Assembly: GCA_009602725.1 (NCBI GenBank)
Contig: WELB01000086.1
Coordinates: 279,650-316,640 of the forward strand
Source of the DNA: Spirogloea muscicola
Lineage: Eukaryota; Streptophyta; Zygnematophyceae; Spirogloeales; Spirogloeaceae
Direction of reading: 5' to 3'
DNA: 36,991 nt
In this document: positions 1 to 9,876 of the stretch, piece after piece
Layout: the number at the start of each line of letters is the position of its first letter
Numbering within the stretch: the stretch's first letter is position 1
Translations under genes and position numbers: made by a program
The notes under the pieces: model-generated
What the model saw: the letters and a program-made list of their open reading frames with translations, nothing else
What the model was told of the DNA's origin: nothing
The model's database searches: none

Positions 1-333
1 GAAAGCGGCTGCTGATATTAAAAGAGCGGCTGTGAAAGCCAGCCAGATGCATACAGGTGTTCATGACGGAGCCACAGGCTAGATAGCCAGGGCGCTCTTA
101 GTAACCCCGTGTCAGCAGTAGGAAGTCAGATGAGCTGAGGGGAGGAAGAGCAACCCCGCTGCGCAAGCCAGAGGCTGCTGCAAGGGCACGACCAGCGCGG
201 CGATGCAGAGCAAGCGCTTGGGAACGCTGTAGCGACATAGACAAACGCATACGGTAGCAGGACACAAGACCCAAAGGCACCGAGCCACCGGGAAGGGCTG
301 CACGCTGTTCCCGGCGCCGCTGGTCAGCTTGAG

Positions 334-780
334 ATGCCAGCAGCGACAGTAACGAGGACCACCGACCCCCGTAACACCCATGGATGTCCATGGCCAGGGG
401 TTAGAAGGTATTACCCGCCGGGTCGCGGAAACGACTCTTGGTACAGCCGCGATGGCCACGCCCGGCGGCGGCGGCGGCGGCGGCGGCGCGGGCGCTGCCC
501 TGGGCTTTTCAAACGGCCCGCGGCGGGGGGCCCGCCGATTTGCCGGCGGCCTGGCCGTCGGCACGATGCCTGAAGCCGTCGGTACCGACGACGAGCAGAC
601 GCCTAGACGACGACATTAGCCGTCGGTGCCGACGCCCTTGAACGTAGGCACCGACGCCCAGCGAACGGTCAGCCGACGGCGCCCTCCCCGGGGGCCCCTT
701 TTTGACTGGACCGGCTTCGCCCGGCGCCGTCAGCGCCACCCTGACCCCACCATCAGCCGTCGCCGTGCCGTTAATACGGC
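334..780. other. GC-rich low-complexity region with GGC repeat and palindromic motifs
   Basis: No convincing gene is seen. A pure GGC run lies at about 465-488. Further on are several copies of a CCGTCGG/CCGACG motif, including a perfect 14-base palindrome at 577-590 and a near copy at 621-634. Long open frames exist on both strands, but they are the by-product of very high GC and encode Arg/Gly/Ala runs with no recognisable domain. It could hold a diverged GC-rich exon of an unrecognised gene. Confidence 0.4.
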
Positions 781-2100
781 AAAATGAAAGAAGCTCATCC
801 AAAGCGAAGAAAGCGCGGCCAGATTGACTGGTGGCTGGGAGAAGAAGTGGTTCTCCCAATGGGTGCAAGGGCTGTCTCCCCCCAGCGGTCCATGGCCCAC
901 GCCTTGCATCTGCGTGCTGGCCGTGCTCTCGCTGCGGCCTCCGGCTTTCGTCAGGGGGATAGTTTCCCGGCAGCTAGTCTGTCGGATGTGAGGCTCCTCA
1001 CTCGTAACCACCGAGTGGTCCATCCTCCCCCGTTCTGCCATGGCCCCGCAGTCGCTGCTGGGAGAGGCCAGCCCATAGGAATGGAGCGAGCTCGGCCGTG
1101 CTGGCATGCGTGGTGGGAACCTAGACAAAGAAGAAGTGGCTCTCCCGATGGGGGCAAGGGCTGTGAGAAGCCAGCCCGAAAAGAATTGACAAGGTTCGAA
1201 GGGGCCAAACTACGAGCTAAGCAGCGACTGCGGGGCCTAAAGGGGCCGAAGGCTGTAGAAAGCGTGCCCGCAATGAACGGACAAGGTCCGAAACAGCCGG
1301 TTGGTTCGCTGCTGTACAAACGGTGCCATTATTCCCCGTCAAGGCAGCAGATGGTTGCGTGGTGGTCAATACAATACCATCTACGACCACCCATTAGTAC
1401 CTGCTCCGTGTGCTCAGACTTGCCACAAATGGTACAAGTGGCACAACTGGCAAGTATGAGCACAAAGAGCAGGTACTGATGGGTGGTCGTAGATGGTAAT
1501 ATATTGACCACTTTTGTGCTCTTTGTACTCAAACCTGCCACAACTGGCAACATATTTGCCACTTGCGATGCTATGAGGTCAGCGCTTTCCAGCCCCTTCG
1601 GACCTTGTCCCATTGATATGGGCTGGCTGGCCTTTCACAGCATTGCCCCCCTTGGGTAAAGTCCTCTACCTTTCTACAACTAACATAGTCGCACCAATTG
1701 ATGGAAGCTGTCATTGTAGTGCATAAGCCGACTTGGGAGTCCTTGACAAGTCTCGAACTATGCTATGCCCTGCAGCTGTTAGTTCTCCTCCTTTCCGGCC
1801 ATTTCCGGCCTTGTGCATTCCATAGCCTGGCCTTCACAGCCACTGCCTTACTCTGCAAGAGCCTTTCCCTCCTTCCGAGTTCGCAGTGACAATCCCCAAG
1901 TAGTAACCACTCCATTTTTGCTAGTACTTGCTCGGCCCCTATGCATGCTGCAACTTCTGATATAGGTGGCAACTGACTATCTATGTACAATCTTGTGTAC
2001 TATCTCTCTGTAGCTTGTTCATTCTTTTGTGGACTGGCTTTTCACAGCCCTCCCTCCCTTTGGACGAGCTGCTTCTCCTCTTGAGTGGTTGGACCAAGAG
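780..2100. repeat. Cluster of dispersed repeat family copies (left cluster)
   Basis: Copies of one repeat family occur in both orientations. The clearest is 1130-1238, which matches 9699-9807 at all but one position. Its recognisable core reads roughly CTCTCCC...GGGGGCAAGGGCTGTGAGAAGCCAGCCC, followed by GGACAAGGTCTGAAGGGGCC. Partial copies are at about 830-880 and 1261-1300, and in reverse at about 1595-1650, 1790-1850 and 2030-2090. No coding capacity, target-site duplication or transposase is visible. It is probably a non-autonomous or decayed element. Confidence 0.65.
1362..1511. repeat. Inverted repeat (45-base arms) inside the repeat cluster
   Basis: Arms 1362-1406 and 1467-1511 are near-perfect reverse complements, separated by about 60 bases. 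The loop and right flank themselves contain two direct copies of a CCACAACTGGCAA-like sequence. A transcript or single strand could fold into a long hairpin. This resembles a foldback or MITE-like unit, but no terminal duplication was found. Confidence 0.65.
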
Positions 2101-3218
2101 GCAAGCCGACGAGCCAGTATGTGTGTAGAACTGCAGGTCTTGTCACCTTGCCGTGTGCTACTCATCGGCCAGCCCAGGTATGAAAAGGTTATCGTCTCGA
2201 GATTGTTCAGAGGCATTGCACTATCACTGCATCCATCATGAGTGACTCAACGGACGTAGATGGGCACAGCCCTTGCTTGTTCCATGTCTTACTGCTGTTG
2301 CATTGCAGCAGTTGCGATCGGTCTGCTTTGCCAACGCCTTAAGCTGTTTGAGAGTGCACTCCCATGCGAGTTTGCTTACAACAGCACAATTCTGGCTCCT
2401 GTTTGTAGTTGTTATAAACACATTTCAGAAGTAGACCCAGTCTGCCAGTGGGGAAGCAGGCTGGGGTGGATGACAATGAATTGAGCACTGATTGGCATGG
2501 AGGTGTGGACATTCTTAAGGGCAATTGATTCTTGTTAAGTGCGAGCTTGTCAGTGAATCTGCATCATAGGGTCTCACAGAACGAGTGCCAGACATGGGGA
2601 CAAGTGGGCGCTTGTAGATACAGAGTGTTGAACCTGCAGTGACGGAGCGAAGATCAGAGAATCAATCGCTCATGTCAAAACACCAACCTTGAAGACAATC
2701 TGCACAACTATCAGCGGGTGGCCCAGCCCATTCGTTACACACATGTTCTCGTGTTGCATAGCAAGCCTGACTTTTGGCAGCATTCATACCTGCACGGGCT
2801 TGAGCGAGCTGACACGAATAGGCCGTGCATGAAGTGGCTTCCTGCAAGATAGACGACACAAATCTCTTAGCAGCTAGCACTCGAATCCAAGGCATTCTCG
2901 GGAGCTTAGATGCTCAGTAATGGAGGGTACTACTAGATGGGTCTTCCATAATGTGCTAAAGATCTCTTGCAAAAGTCAGAGAGGCGTCTGCCAGCCGCGG
3001 AGGGCCTCCAGCAATTCTTGTATAGAGTCTTCATCACACCTGAGTATTCTGCTTGCTACGGCAGCTGCTCCACCAAGAGATGGGGTCAGCCAGGTGGCAC
3101 TTCGGGGCTGCAGCCTTTGCGGAGCGCAGACTCTTGGGCCTGCAAAATGAAAAGCTTTATGCATGAGAGGCGTCCACTTTGCAGTCAATTGTCATGCTTC
3201 CATTAAGAAGAGTTGACC
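2100..3218. other. Intergenic region, no gene seen
   Basis: This lies beyond the 3' end of the minus-strand cyclophilin gene. The base composition is moderate and there is no recognisable domain in any frame, no RNA gene and no clear repeat. It probably holds the 3' UTR of the cyclophilin gene next to 3218 and otherwise spacer DNA. Confidence 0.4.
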
Positions 3219-4988
3219 TCATAGACTGACTTTAGTGTGGCTGCTGAATTTACTAGCTGCGCAGGCCCTGGCCGCTGGTGCAGTGACGACACCGCAGTCG
3301 TAGATCATGACATCCTGCACAAATTCACCCTCATTGTCAGTCAGCAGTGCACTAACTGACAGTGACACACAGCAGTCAGACGTAGTCTTCTGCTGCATGA
3401 CCAATAAACAACATGTATGCTGCCAACATTTGTGTGGCAGCTTGGCTTTCGATGCGACCTGCGACGTCTCTCCGCTGCGATTGCCCAGGGACTCGATGGC
3501 CTTCACAACACCAAAGCCCTCAATCACTTGCCCAAAGACAACATGGCGGCCATTCAACCTGCAATCAGCACATTGACAGTACAGCAAATGTGAGCACCTT
3601 CAGAGATAAATATATCAGACGCTGGTGCCAAAAGGTATGACTGATGATCAAGCTTTTGAGCATGCATATGTTCAAACCCCGAAGTAGACCGCCAATTGTC
3701 AACTTATAACTGGCATGGCTGCTGCTGGTCAGAGATGCGTACCACGGTGTTGCAGCCACACACAGGAAGAACTGCGAGCCGTTTGTGTTTGGGCCCGAGT
3801 TGGCCATGGAGAGGACACCTGCGTGTCGCAGCAAGGCTAATTGTGCGTCATTTCAGAACAAGATGACCACTCTACGCAAAATGCTGCTGATGCAATGATG
3901 ACTTTGTTGATGCTGTGCTTCTATACACTTGACCGCAGCCCAAGCAGGAATCTCAGCACAGTCATTCTGTCAGCCTTCCGATTTGGGATCTCATTGTTTG
4001 TGATTGCAGGACAGGTCAGTGCCAGGTTGCTCTTTGAGCTCACGGTGCGGCAGCCCGCACCTGGGCCTTCGTGGCTGAGGACGAAGGTCTCGTCGGGGAA
4101 CTTGTTGCCGTAGATTGATCTACCCCCCGTGCCATTATCATTGGTGAAATCTCCGCCTGCTCGCAGATGGAGGAAGGTCAGACGCAACAAAGAGGACTAT
4201 TAAGAAGCTGATCAAAGTACCCCAAAACATTGGGACCTCGACTCCCAGGCTGTGAGCTCTAGGCTTCCTGGACTTCACAGTTCAGAAGGGGGATCCGTAG
4301 CAGGCACAAAACATCTACACGATACTTATTACATAATGGTGCACGACTGACTAGAGCATTATAACAATCACAAGTCACTCCACTTCCTGTAGGAAAACAA
4401 TTTCTTATTGTCTATGCTGCTCCGAAAGGTTATCTATGAATTCATTACGAGCACCGCCAATGCGGCGCGGCCTGCCAGAGCGGGGCGGCGGTGGAGTGAA
4501 GACTGGCCCTGGCACATGAAGCCGGGGATGATGCGGTGGAAGCGGGAGTTGCGGTAGCCCTCGCCCGCGGGCCGCTGGCAGAGCTGCAGGAAATTGTCGG
4601 CGGTGCGGGGCGCCATGTCCTTCTTCAGCTGCGCGCCGCCGCCGTCGCTCGGGCAGGTCTAGGGTTTAGGGGTTTAAGCTTTGGGGTTTTAGGGTTCAGG
4701 TTTATGGTTGGTCATTTTCAGGATCACATTAGGTTAAATTAGGTTAGGTCAGGTTACGTTAGATCAGGTTACGTCAGGCTAGGTTAAGTTAGGTTGGGGA
4801 TAAGGCGGGCGCCGGACCTCGATGACGACGCGGCCGAGGGGCGTGCCGGGGCCGTAGCGGCCGAGCACGAGGTCGAGGTAGACGCGGGGGTTGGACGGCG
4901 CTGGCGGGCCCAGCGGCGGTCGGTAGCCCTCGCCGCCGGCCGCCGCCCGCGCCGCCACATCCTCGGGCTTGCTGCCGCCCTGGCCCAT
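3219..4988 (-). CDS. Cyclophilin-type peptidyl-prolyl cis-trans isomerase, six exons
   Basis: Catalyses cis-trans isomerisation of Xaa-Pro bonds and assists folding. Exons on the minus strand are 4818-4988, 4508-4628, 4061-4156, 3743-3818, 3459-3558 and 3219-3314 (660 bases, 219 residues plus stop). The domain starts at about residue 31 (SNPRVYLDL). Family landmarks follow: [23 protein letters not shown] with catalytic Arg, Phe and Gln, [37 protein letters not shown] with the cyclosporin-contact Trp and the active His, and final IYDCGVV. The catalytic residues expected are all present, so it should be active. The ATG at 4988 was chosen because it gives MGQGGSK, a plausible N-myristoylation signal. 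An in-frame ATG at 5141 would add a poly-Ala leader. Intron 2 uses a GC donor (4507-4506), and intron 1 (4629-4817) contains telomere-like repeats. A Pro-rich frame over the GCC run at about 5005-5037 leaves the true N-terminus slightly uncertain. Confidence 0.9.
4661..4798. repeat. Degenerate telomere-like repeats inside cyclophilin intron 1
   Basis: The plus strand begins with TTTAGGG-like units (AGGGTTTAGGGGTTTAAG). It then passes into about 80 bases of degenerate 5-6-mers built from TTAGG, TCAGG and GGTTACG. In the sense of the gene (minus strand) it reads as CCTAAC/CCCTAAA. It occupies most of a 189-base intron and lies close to the exon 2 acceptor. Confidence 0.75.
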
Positions 4989-4998
4989 GGCGCCTGAC

Positions 4999-5038
<40 letters not shown>

Positions 5039-5432
5039 GGTGGAGCTGATGGCCTGGTCGGCGGACGTGGCGGCCACGTCGGATACCGACATCCTGATCG
5101 ACCAATGAGGCGCCGCGAGCGCCACCCTGGCTAAGCTGCAAGCTATCTCGAAACTAGCGGCGAAGTCTTTCCCCTTCTTCAGCCTGTGTACATTTCGTTT
5201 GCTGAGCCTCTCTCAGCCTTTGCCTTCATTTGCCTTGAAGATCTGTTTCTGTTTCAGTCATTGAGAATTGAGTGATGAATTGTCCACTATCGGCGGACTG
5301 ACGGCTAATGGCTGGTTTGACGATAACAACGCGGCGCAGCGGACCGCCACGTGGTCTGTCTCAGCATTTTCCTCACCACCCTGACCAGCGTTTCCGCCGC
5401 CGCCACCGCGGCCGCCGCCGCCGCCGCCAGCA
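4989..5432. promoter_or_regulatory. Divergent intergenic region upstream of cyclophilin and a plus-strand first exon
   Basis: About 445 bases separate the chosen cyclophilin start (minus) from the candidate plus-strand first exon at 5433. A GGC run of about 11 units spans 5002-5037 and may belong to the cyclophilin 5' UTR or leader. No TATA box or other motif is convincing. It is called a shared promoter region only by its head-to-head position. Confidence 0.3.
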
Positions 5433-5668
5433 ATGGCGGCCGCCGCGATCTACAGCCCGGCCGCTCCGCGAGTCGGCAAGCCCGCCGACGAGCTATGCCT
5501 AGCAGCGCCAGCCGCCGCGGCGGCGAAGGCGTCCGCCGCCGGGGGCCTGCGGCGGCTTGGCGCCAGCGCCTCCCGTGGCGGCGGCCCCGACGGCGNGCGC
5601 TGCTCCGGCGCGCCGCCGCCGCTGCCGCGCCACGGCTGCGCCGCGGCCGCAGTGGCGCGCCTCGAGCT
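5433..5668 (+). CDS. Candidate first coding exon (Ala-rich leader), possibly of the NDK gene
   Basis: An ATG in a GC-rich context opens a 78-codon frame beginning MAAAAIYSPAAPR, rich in Ala, Arg, Gly and Ser and poor in acidic residues, as in organelle transit peptides. A good donor (CT|GTGAGC) ends it at 5668 in phase 2. Its position fits a 5' exon of the kinase gene downstream. I could not find an intermediate exon that links it in frame to 6548, so the connection is inference. One n lies within it at 5596. It could be a shadow of GC-rich DNA. Confidence 0.3.
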
Positions 5669-6547
5669 GTGAGCACCCTGCCGCCATTGCTCCCCTTGCC
5701 CCTGACTCCATCCTCATTGTCGAGCGCCAGCTCTGTCCATCAGCTCACCGTAAAGACGTCCTTCGATCTTACCGTCAAGCATGTCACTCAGCTGCAGCCA
5801 CAGCTACTGTACTTACTGTAGCTACTAGACTCGTAGCTGCTGTAAGAAGAGCCGATGCGCCTACGTCAAAGCTTGGACGGAGCGGCAACTGTGAAACGCC
5901 GCCAAGCGCTGCAGAAGAGCCACTGATCCTGGAGTGCTGAACTGCCCTTAGTGTGCTTCGCGTTGCTCACCACTGCCGGCTAAGCTGAGCGTCGCCAAGT
6001 ACCGCCTGATCAGGGGGGTGGCAGCAGGAGCACTCCAAAAACCACTCAGTCGGTGCTGAACCCTGGCTAGACCAGCTACTCAGCACAGGCTGGCCTTTGC
6101 GCCAGCTCAGAAGGAGCTTGAGCATACGATCATTTCACATCGTTCTTCAAGATTCTGGTCGATGCATCCAGTTCCACAGCGATCCTGAAAAACTGCAGAG
6201 CAATTTGTCAATTATTCGATTCCCCCTCGCACCCCCATTGCATGGCGGTTCTCGGCACGGAGTCCTGCAGGCGAGCTTCACCGCGGGCGTCTATGCCGCC
6301 GCCGCTCTCCACTGCCTCTGCACGCTGCCCTGGGCCAGTGTTGCTGCTACTTGGCCACCACCGCCTCTGCCGCAATTGACCAGCCCCGGCTCTGGCGCAT
6401 GCAACCCGGGAGCCCTTACCAATGTGTCCTCCAAAGCCTCGCCAGCCTCAAGTGCTGAAAAGCATGCTCGTCTGCAGTAGTGCAGCAGCACAAGGCCTCC
6501 AGTCAGCTACTCTGACACTGCCTGCGGCATTGCCTACGGTCTTGCAG

Positions 6548-8039
6548 GCAGTGGAGCGAAGCTTCGTCATGGTCAAGCCCGATGGTGTGCAGCGCGGCTT
6601 GGTGAGCCCACCACAGAAGCGGACGTCATCAGTGCTTATGAGGCAGCCATGCTTGGAGGTCGATTCAGGCTGATTCCCCTTGTTGATGGGCACAGGTTGG
6701 AGACATCATTTCCCGATTCGAGCGCAAGGGCTTCTTGCTGCGCGGCCTCAAGCTCTACCAGACACCTGAGGACCTTGCCAAGGTCCTGCACATACCTACA
6801 CCACTGTGTGCGCACGTGCATCAGTCCTGAACGACTACTAATCACAGAAAGTTCCATTCATAGGAAATGTGTTTCACAGCAGATGGAAGTCTGTGGTGGT
6901 CCATTTTGTGTTTAGATAAGTCAAGCCGGCTGATGACGTGATAGTTCTGTTCCAAAGTGTTGGTTGGTCACCTTACATGCCAACCACAATTGCAGTCAAG
7001 AACGAGAATGCAGGTTAAATGATCACTTACAAAGTCCATGCCTCTGCCAGGAGCACTATAAGGACCTGAGCTCCAAGCCATTCTATGGCAAGCTGGTGGA
7101 GTACATCCTCTCTGGCCCGGTGGTTTGCATGGTAGGAACATAACCTCCTTCGTGCTTGACACTACGAAGTGTTCATTACCTGCCTTGCCATGACTTGGAC
7201 ATCCTCAAGTAGCTGAGACGAGATGACCAAGCTGAGCTTACAACGATTCACAGGTCAACAATTGCGGCTCTTGCTATTCAGAAGGATACTAGCAGCCAAT
7301 TCAATGTTAGAGCTTAATGCACCATCGGAAACTTTGTCTGCTCATTTTAGAGCTCAAGGATGAGTCCATCTGAGTGCAGATCTGGGAGGGCAGTGGCGTC
7401 GTCGCATCAGCCAGAAAGCTGATCGGTGTAACCAATCCTCTCCAAGCGGAGCCTGGGACCATCAGAGGAGACCTGGCGGTGGAGGTTGGCAGGTGACTGG
7501 CTGTAATTAGATGCAGCGTAGTGGTGACGGGCATCCACATATATGTGCTCACTTTTGCTGTCTTCCAGAACTCTGTAACATTTGTGCATAAGGATGGAAT
7601 ATGGATACTCAGGATGGGGTTGTATGTCAATCCTCATCGGAGGTCTGTTTACAACAGTAGGACTGCAGCAGGTACATTATATGTGGTCAAAGGGAGCAAG
7701 TGTTTGATCTGTGTTAGTATGAAGTCCTCAAAGTGGTGTAACAAATATTTTCAACTGCTGAATACTTAAGCAAATAGATATGGTGCAGGAATGTGGTGCA
7801 TGGCAGCGACAGTCCCGAGAATGGCGAGCGCGAGATTGGTGAGCACGTTGTCGTGGCTGCCCCTGTAGATATTGCACAGGCATCAGATCAGCATCTTCAA
7901 CAGCGTGATCTCGACAATGTACACATATTGGCGGTGCCTTGCTCTAACACAGGTGTTGCCATCTTTGCCAGGGTTGTGGTTCGAGGAGTCCGAGATTGTA
8001 TCTTGGGAGCAGCACCTTACACCTTGGCTGCGAGAATGA
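6548..8039 (+). CDS. Nucleoside diphosphate kinase, complete catalytic core in six exons (5' exon unresolved)
   Basis: Transfers the gamma phosphate of ATP to nucleoside diphosphates through a phospho-histidine. Exons are 6548-6601, 6696-6782, 7051-7131, 7380-7492, 7789-7838 and 7972-8039, together 150 residues plus stop, the usual core length. Motifs are [13 protein letters not shown] (nucleotide-contact Lys), [45 protein letters not shown], the active-site NVVHGSDS with its His, and C-terminal [11 protein letters not shown]. All expected catalytic residues are present. All introns are GT-AG and all phases agree. The first listed exon begins at an acceptor, not an ATG, so at least one 5' exon is missing from this model. 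Candidate leader sequence is at 5433-5668 or about 6242-6420, where an Ala-rich hydrophobic stretch could be a targeting segment. Confidence 0.92.
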
Positions 8040-8880
8040 CATCAGACTCAGATAACATCTGGCTCTGTATGACTTGAGCTTAGCTCCAGCACCGGTTTCC
8101 CTTCGCCCTTCCGTTGCCACTTTTCATTCCCCTTCAGCAGACATTATCAACCTGACTCACAGCACCCAAGTCAAGTAGAGTCACCAGATTCTTGATCACT
8201 GATGGCCTGCCTTGGGGGCTTTGAGCCAAGAAATTTTGCAGTTGAAACCAAATTTATATATCTTAGGCTGTAGGCAAATTCCTTCTTGTAGAATGTTGGA
8301 GGGGTCCAAAGACAGTGGGCCCCAGGCCGCTCTTGTACCAATGCTCCACAAAGAAGAATGTGACTTTCCATACTGCGTGACTATGGAAGTCCTGAAGGTC
8401 CTGGATTCTGCATCCTGCTGAATCACGCTGGCCCTTTACCAAACCCTGCTACCCATCCAGGCAATGTATACGTCTGAATTATGGGGTGGTCACCACGAAC
8501 GTGCATATACAGTGACTCCATATACCCAATTGGAAAGTATGCTCTACTTCTTCACAACTCTTCCATCCTGATACGCCTGCAAGCACTAGTGAGCACAACT
8601 CACGCAACTTTCTCCAAATGATGGAGCCGTCAGCATCAGAACCAACATTACGGCAACAACAGCCGTTAGCATCATCAGTGCGGCTGCGCTCAAACAAAAA
8701 GGGTTACCTGTACCTGGACCTGGACCTTGTCAGTCCTCGTGTAGGCTGGCCGTTTGCAGCCCTTGCCTCGTTCATAGTAGCTGTGCCTTCTTCTTATGCG
8801 GTGTTCTGCTTCAGTGCCTTCTTTCCTGAGCACTACATGGTCGCCTTGTGGTGAGCGTCCTGGATAGAATTGGCCCTGCA
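8040..8880. other. Intergenic region, no gene seen
   Basis: Sequence after the kinase stop codon has moderate GC and several short unrelated open frames without recognisable motifs. It probably includes the kinase 3' UTR. The dispersed repeat family begins at its right-hand end. Confidence 0.4.
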
Positions 8881-9157
8881 TAGAGAAACAGCTCTTCCAA
8901 TTTTCAGGCAAGGAGGCCAGTTCAGAGGAATGCACAAGGTTTGCGGGAGCCGGATGGCGCAAAGGGGCGGAGCGCTGTGGAAAGAGAAAACAGCTCTTCC
9001 AATGTAGAGCAGTGGCTGTGAGAGGCCCAAAAGGCACGTACAAGGTCTGAAAGGGCCGGAGGGTGCAGGATACAAGTCTCCCATGACTGCTGCAAGTGGG
9101 CGCTCAAGAAAGCAAGCGTGGCCAGATCAACTGGTGGCTGGGAGAGGCCAGCCCAAA
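8880..9157. repeat. Dispersed repeat family copies (right cluster, direct)
   Basis: Two to three diverged direct copies share AACAGCTCTTCCAA, GGCTGTGAGAGGCC and ACAAGGTCTGAAAGGGCCGGA-like stretches, at about 8886-8960, 8985-9065 and 9097-9157. The same family fills 780-2100. No open frame or transposase signature is visible. Confidence 0.6.
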
Positions 9158-9527
9158 GGAATGGACAAGGTCTGAAGGAGCCGGAGTGCTGAGGACTGAG
9201 ACAGCAGCAAGCGGACTCTCAGTAACCTCTAGTCAGTAGATGCAAGTCTGAATAGCTAGCAGGCGGAAAGACGTCATCAAGAACCTCCAGCCAGCCCAGA
9301 AGAAACGGCTCTTCCAGAGTTAGTAGACAAGGTCCACTGCAGAAAGTCTGAAGATGCCGAAGATGCTGAAAGGCGCCAGACCCACGCAGCATCCGGCTTC
9401 CGTCAGGCCGACGTCTTTCCGCCTGCTAGCTATTCAGACTTGCATCTACTGACTAGAGGTTACTGAGAGTCCGCTTGCTGCTGTCTCCGTCCTTAGCACT
9501 CCGGCTCCTTCAGACCTTGTCCATTCC
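9158..9527. repeat. Large palindrome I (118-base arms)
   Basis: Arms 9158-9275 and 9410-9527 are reverse complements of equal length with only a few mismatches, separated by about 134 bases. The outer part of the arms is the dispersed repeat (GGAATGGACAAGGTCTGAAGG). The inner part includes TCAGTAACCTCTAGTCAGTA and its complement. It is either a foldback element or a head-to-head duplication. Confidence 0.75.
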
Positions 9528-9530
9528 GTT

Positions 9531-9854
9531 GTAACTACTAAGTGGTCCATCCTCCCCCGTTCTGCCATAGCCTCTTCAGGCCCCTTCGAACCTTGTCAAA
9601 TTCTTTTCGGGCTGGCTTCTCACAGCCCTTGCCCCCTTTGGGAGAGCCACTTCTTCTTCTTCTTCAGGCCCCGCAGTCGCTGCTTAGCTCGTAGTTTAGA
9701 AGAAGTGGCTCTCCCAATGGGGGCAAGGGCTGTGAGAAGCCAGCCCGAAAAGAATTGACAAGGTTCGAAGGGGCCAAACTACGAGCTAAGCAGCGACTGC
9801 GGGGCCTGAAGAGGCTATGGCAGAACGGGGGAGGATGGACCACTTAGTAGTTAC
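9531..9854. repeat. Large palindrome II with nested copy of the repeat
   Basis: The left arm (9531 to about 9655) and the right arm (about 9700 to 9854) are reverse complements over most of their length. The right arm carries an extra 34-base stretch (about 9774-9807). The complement of that stretch, rather than being in the left arm, is in the loop at about 9664-9698. The right arm is also a direct copy of 1130-1238. The final 50 bases (about 9820-9873) are the reverse complement of about 983-1040. The structure ends at the n at 9874, just before a TBC exon. Confidence 0.7.
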
Positions 9855-9876
9855 GAGTGAGGAGCCTCACATCNCG

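Noticed and set aside
5351-5940. Several overlapping long frames around the GCC-rich region
   Set aside because: High GC keeps all frames open. Only the ATG frame at 5433 with a good donor was kept, at low confidence.
8618-8854. Hydrophobic plus-strand frame of 78 codons as a membrane protein gene
   Set aside because: It has no splice partners, no family resemblance, and lies in moderate-composition spacer next to the repeat cluster.
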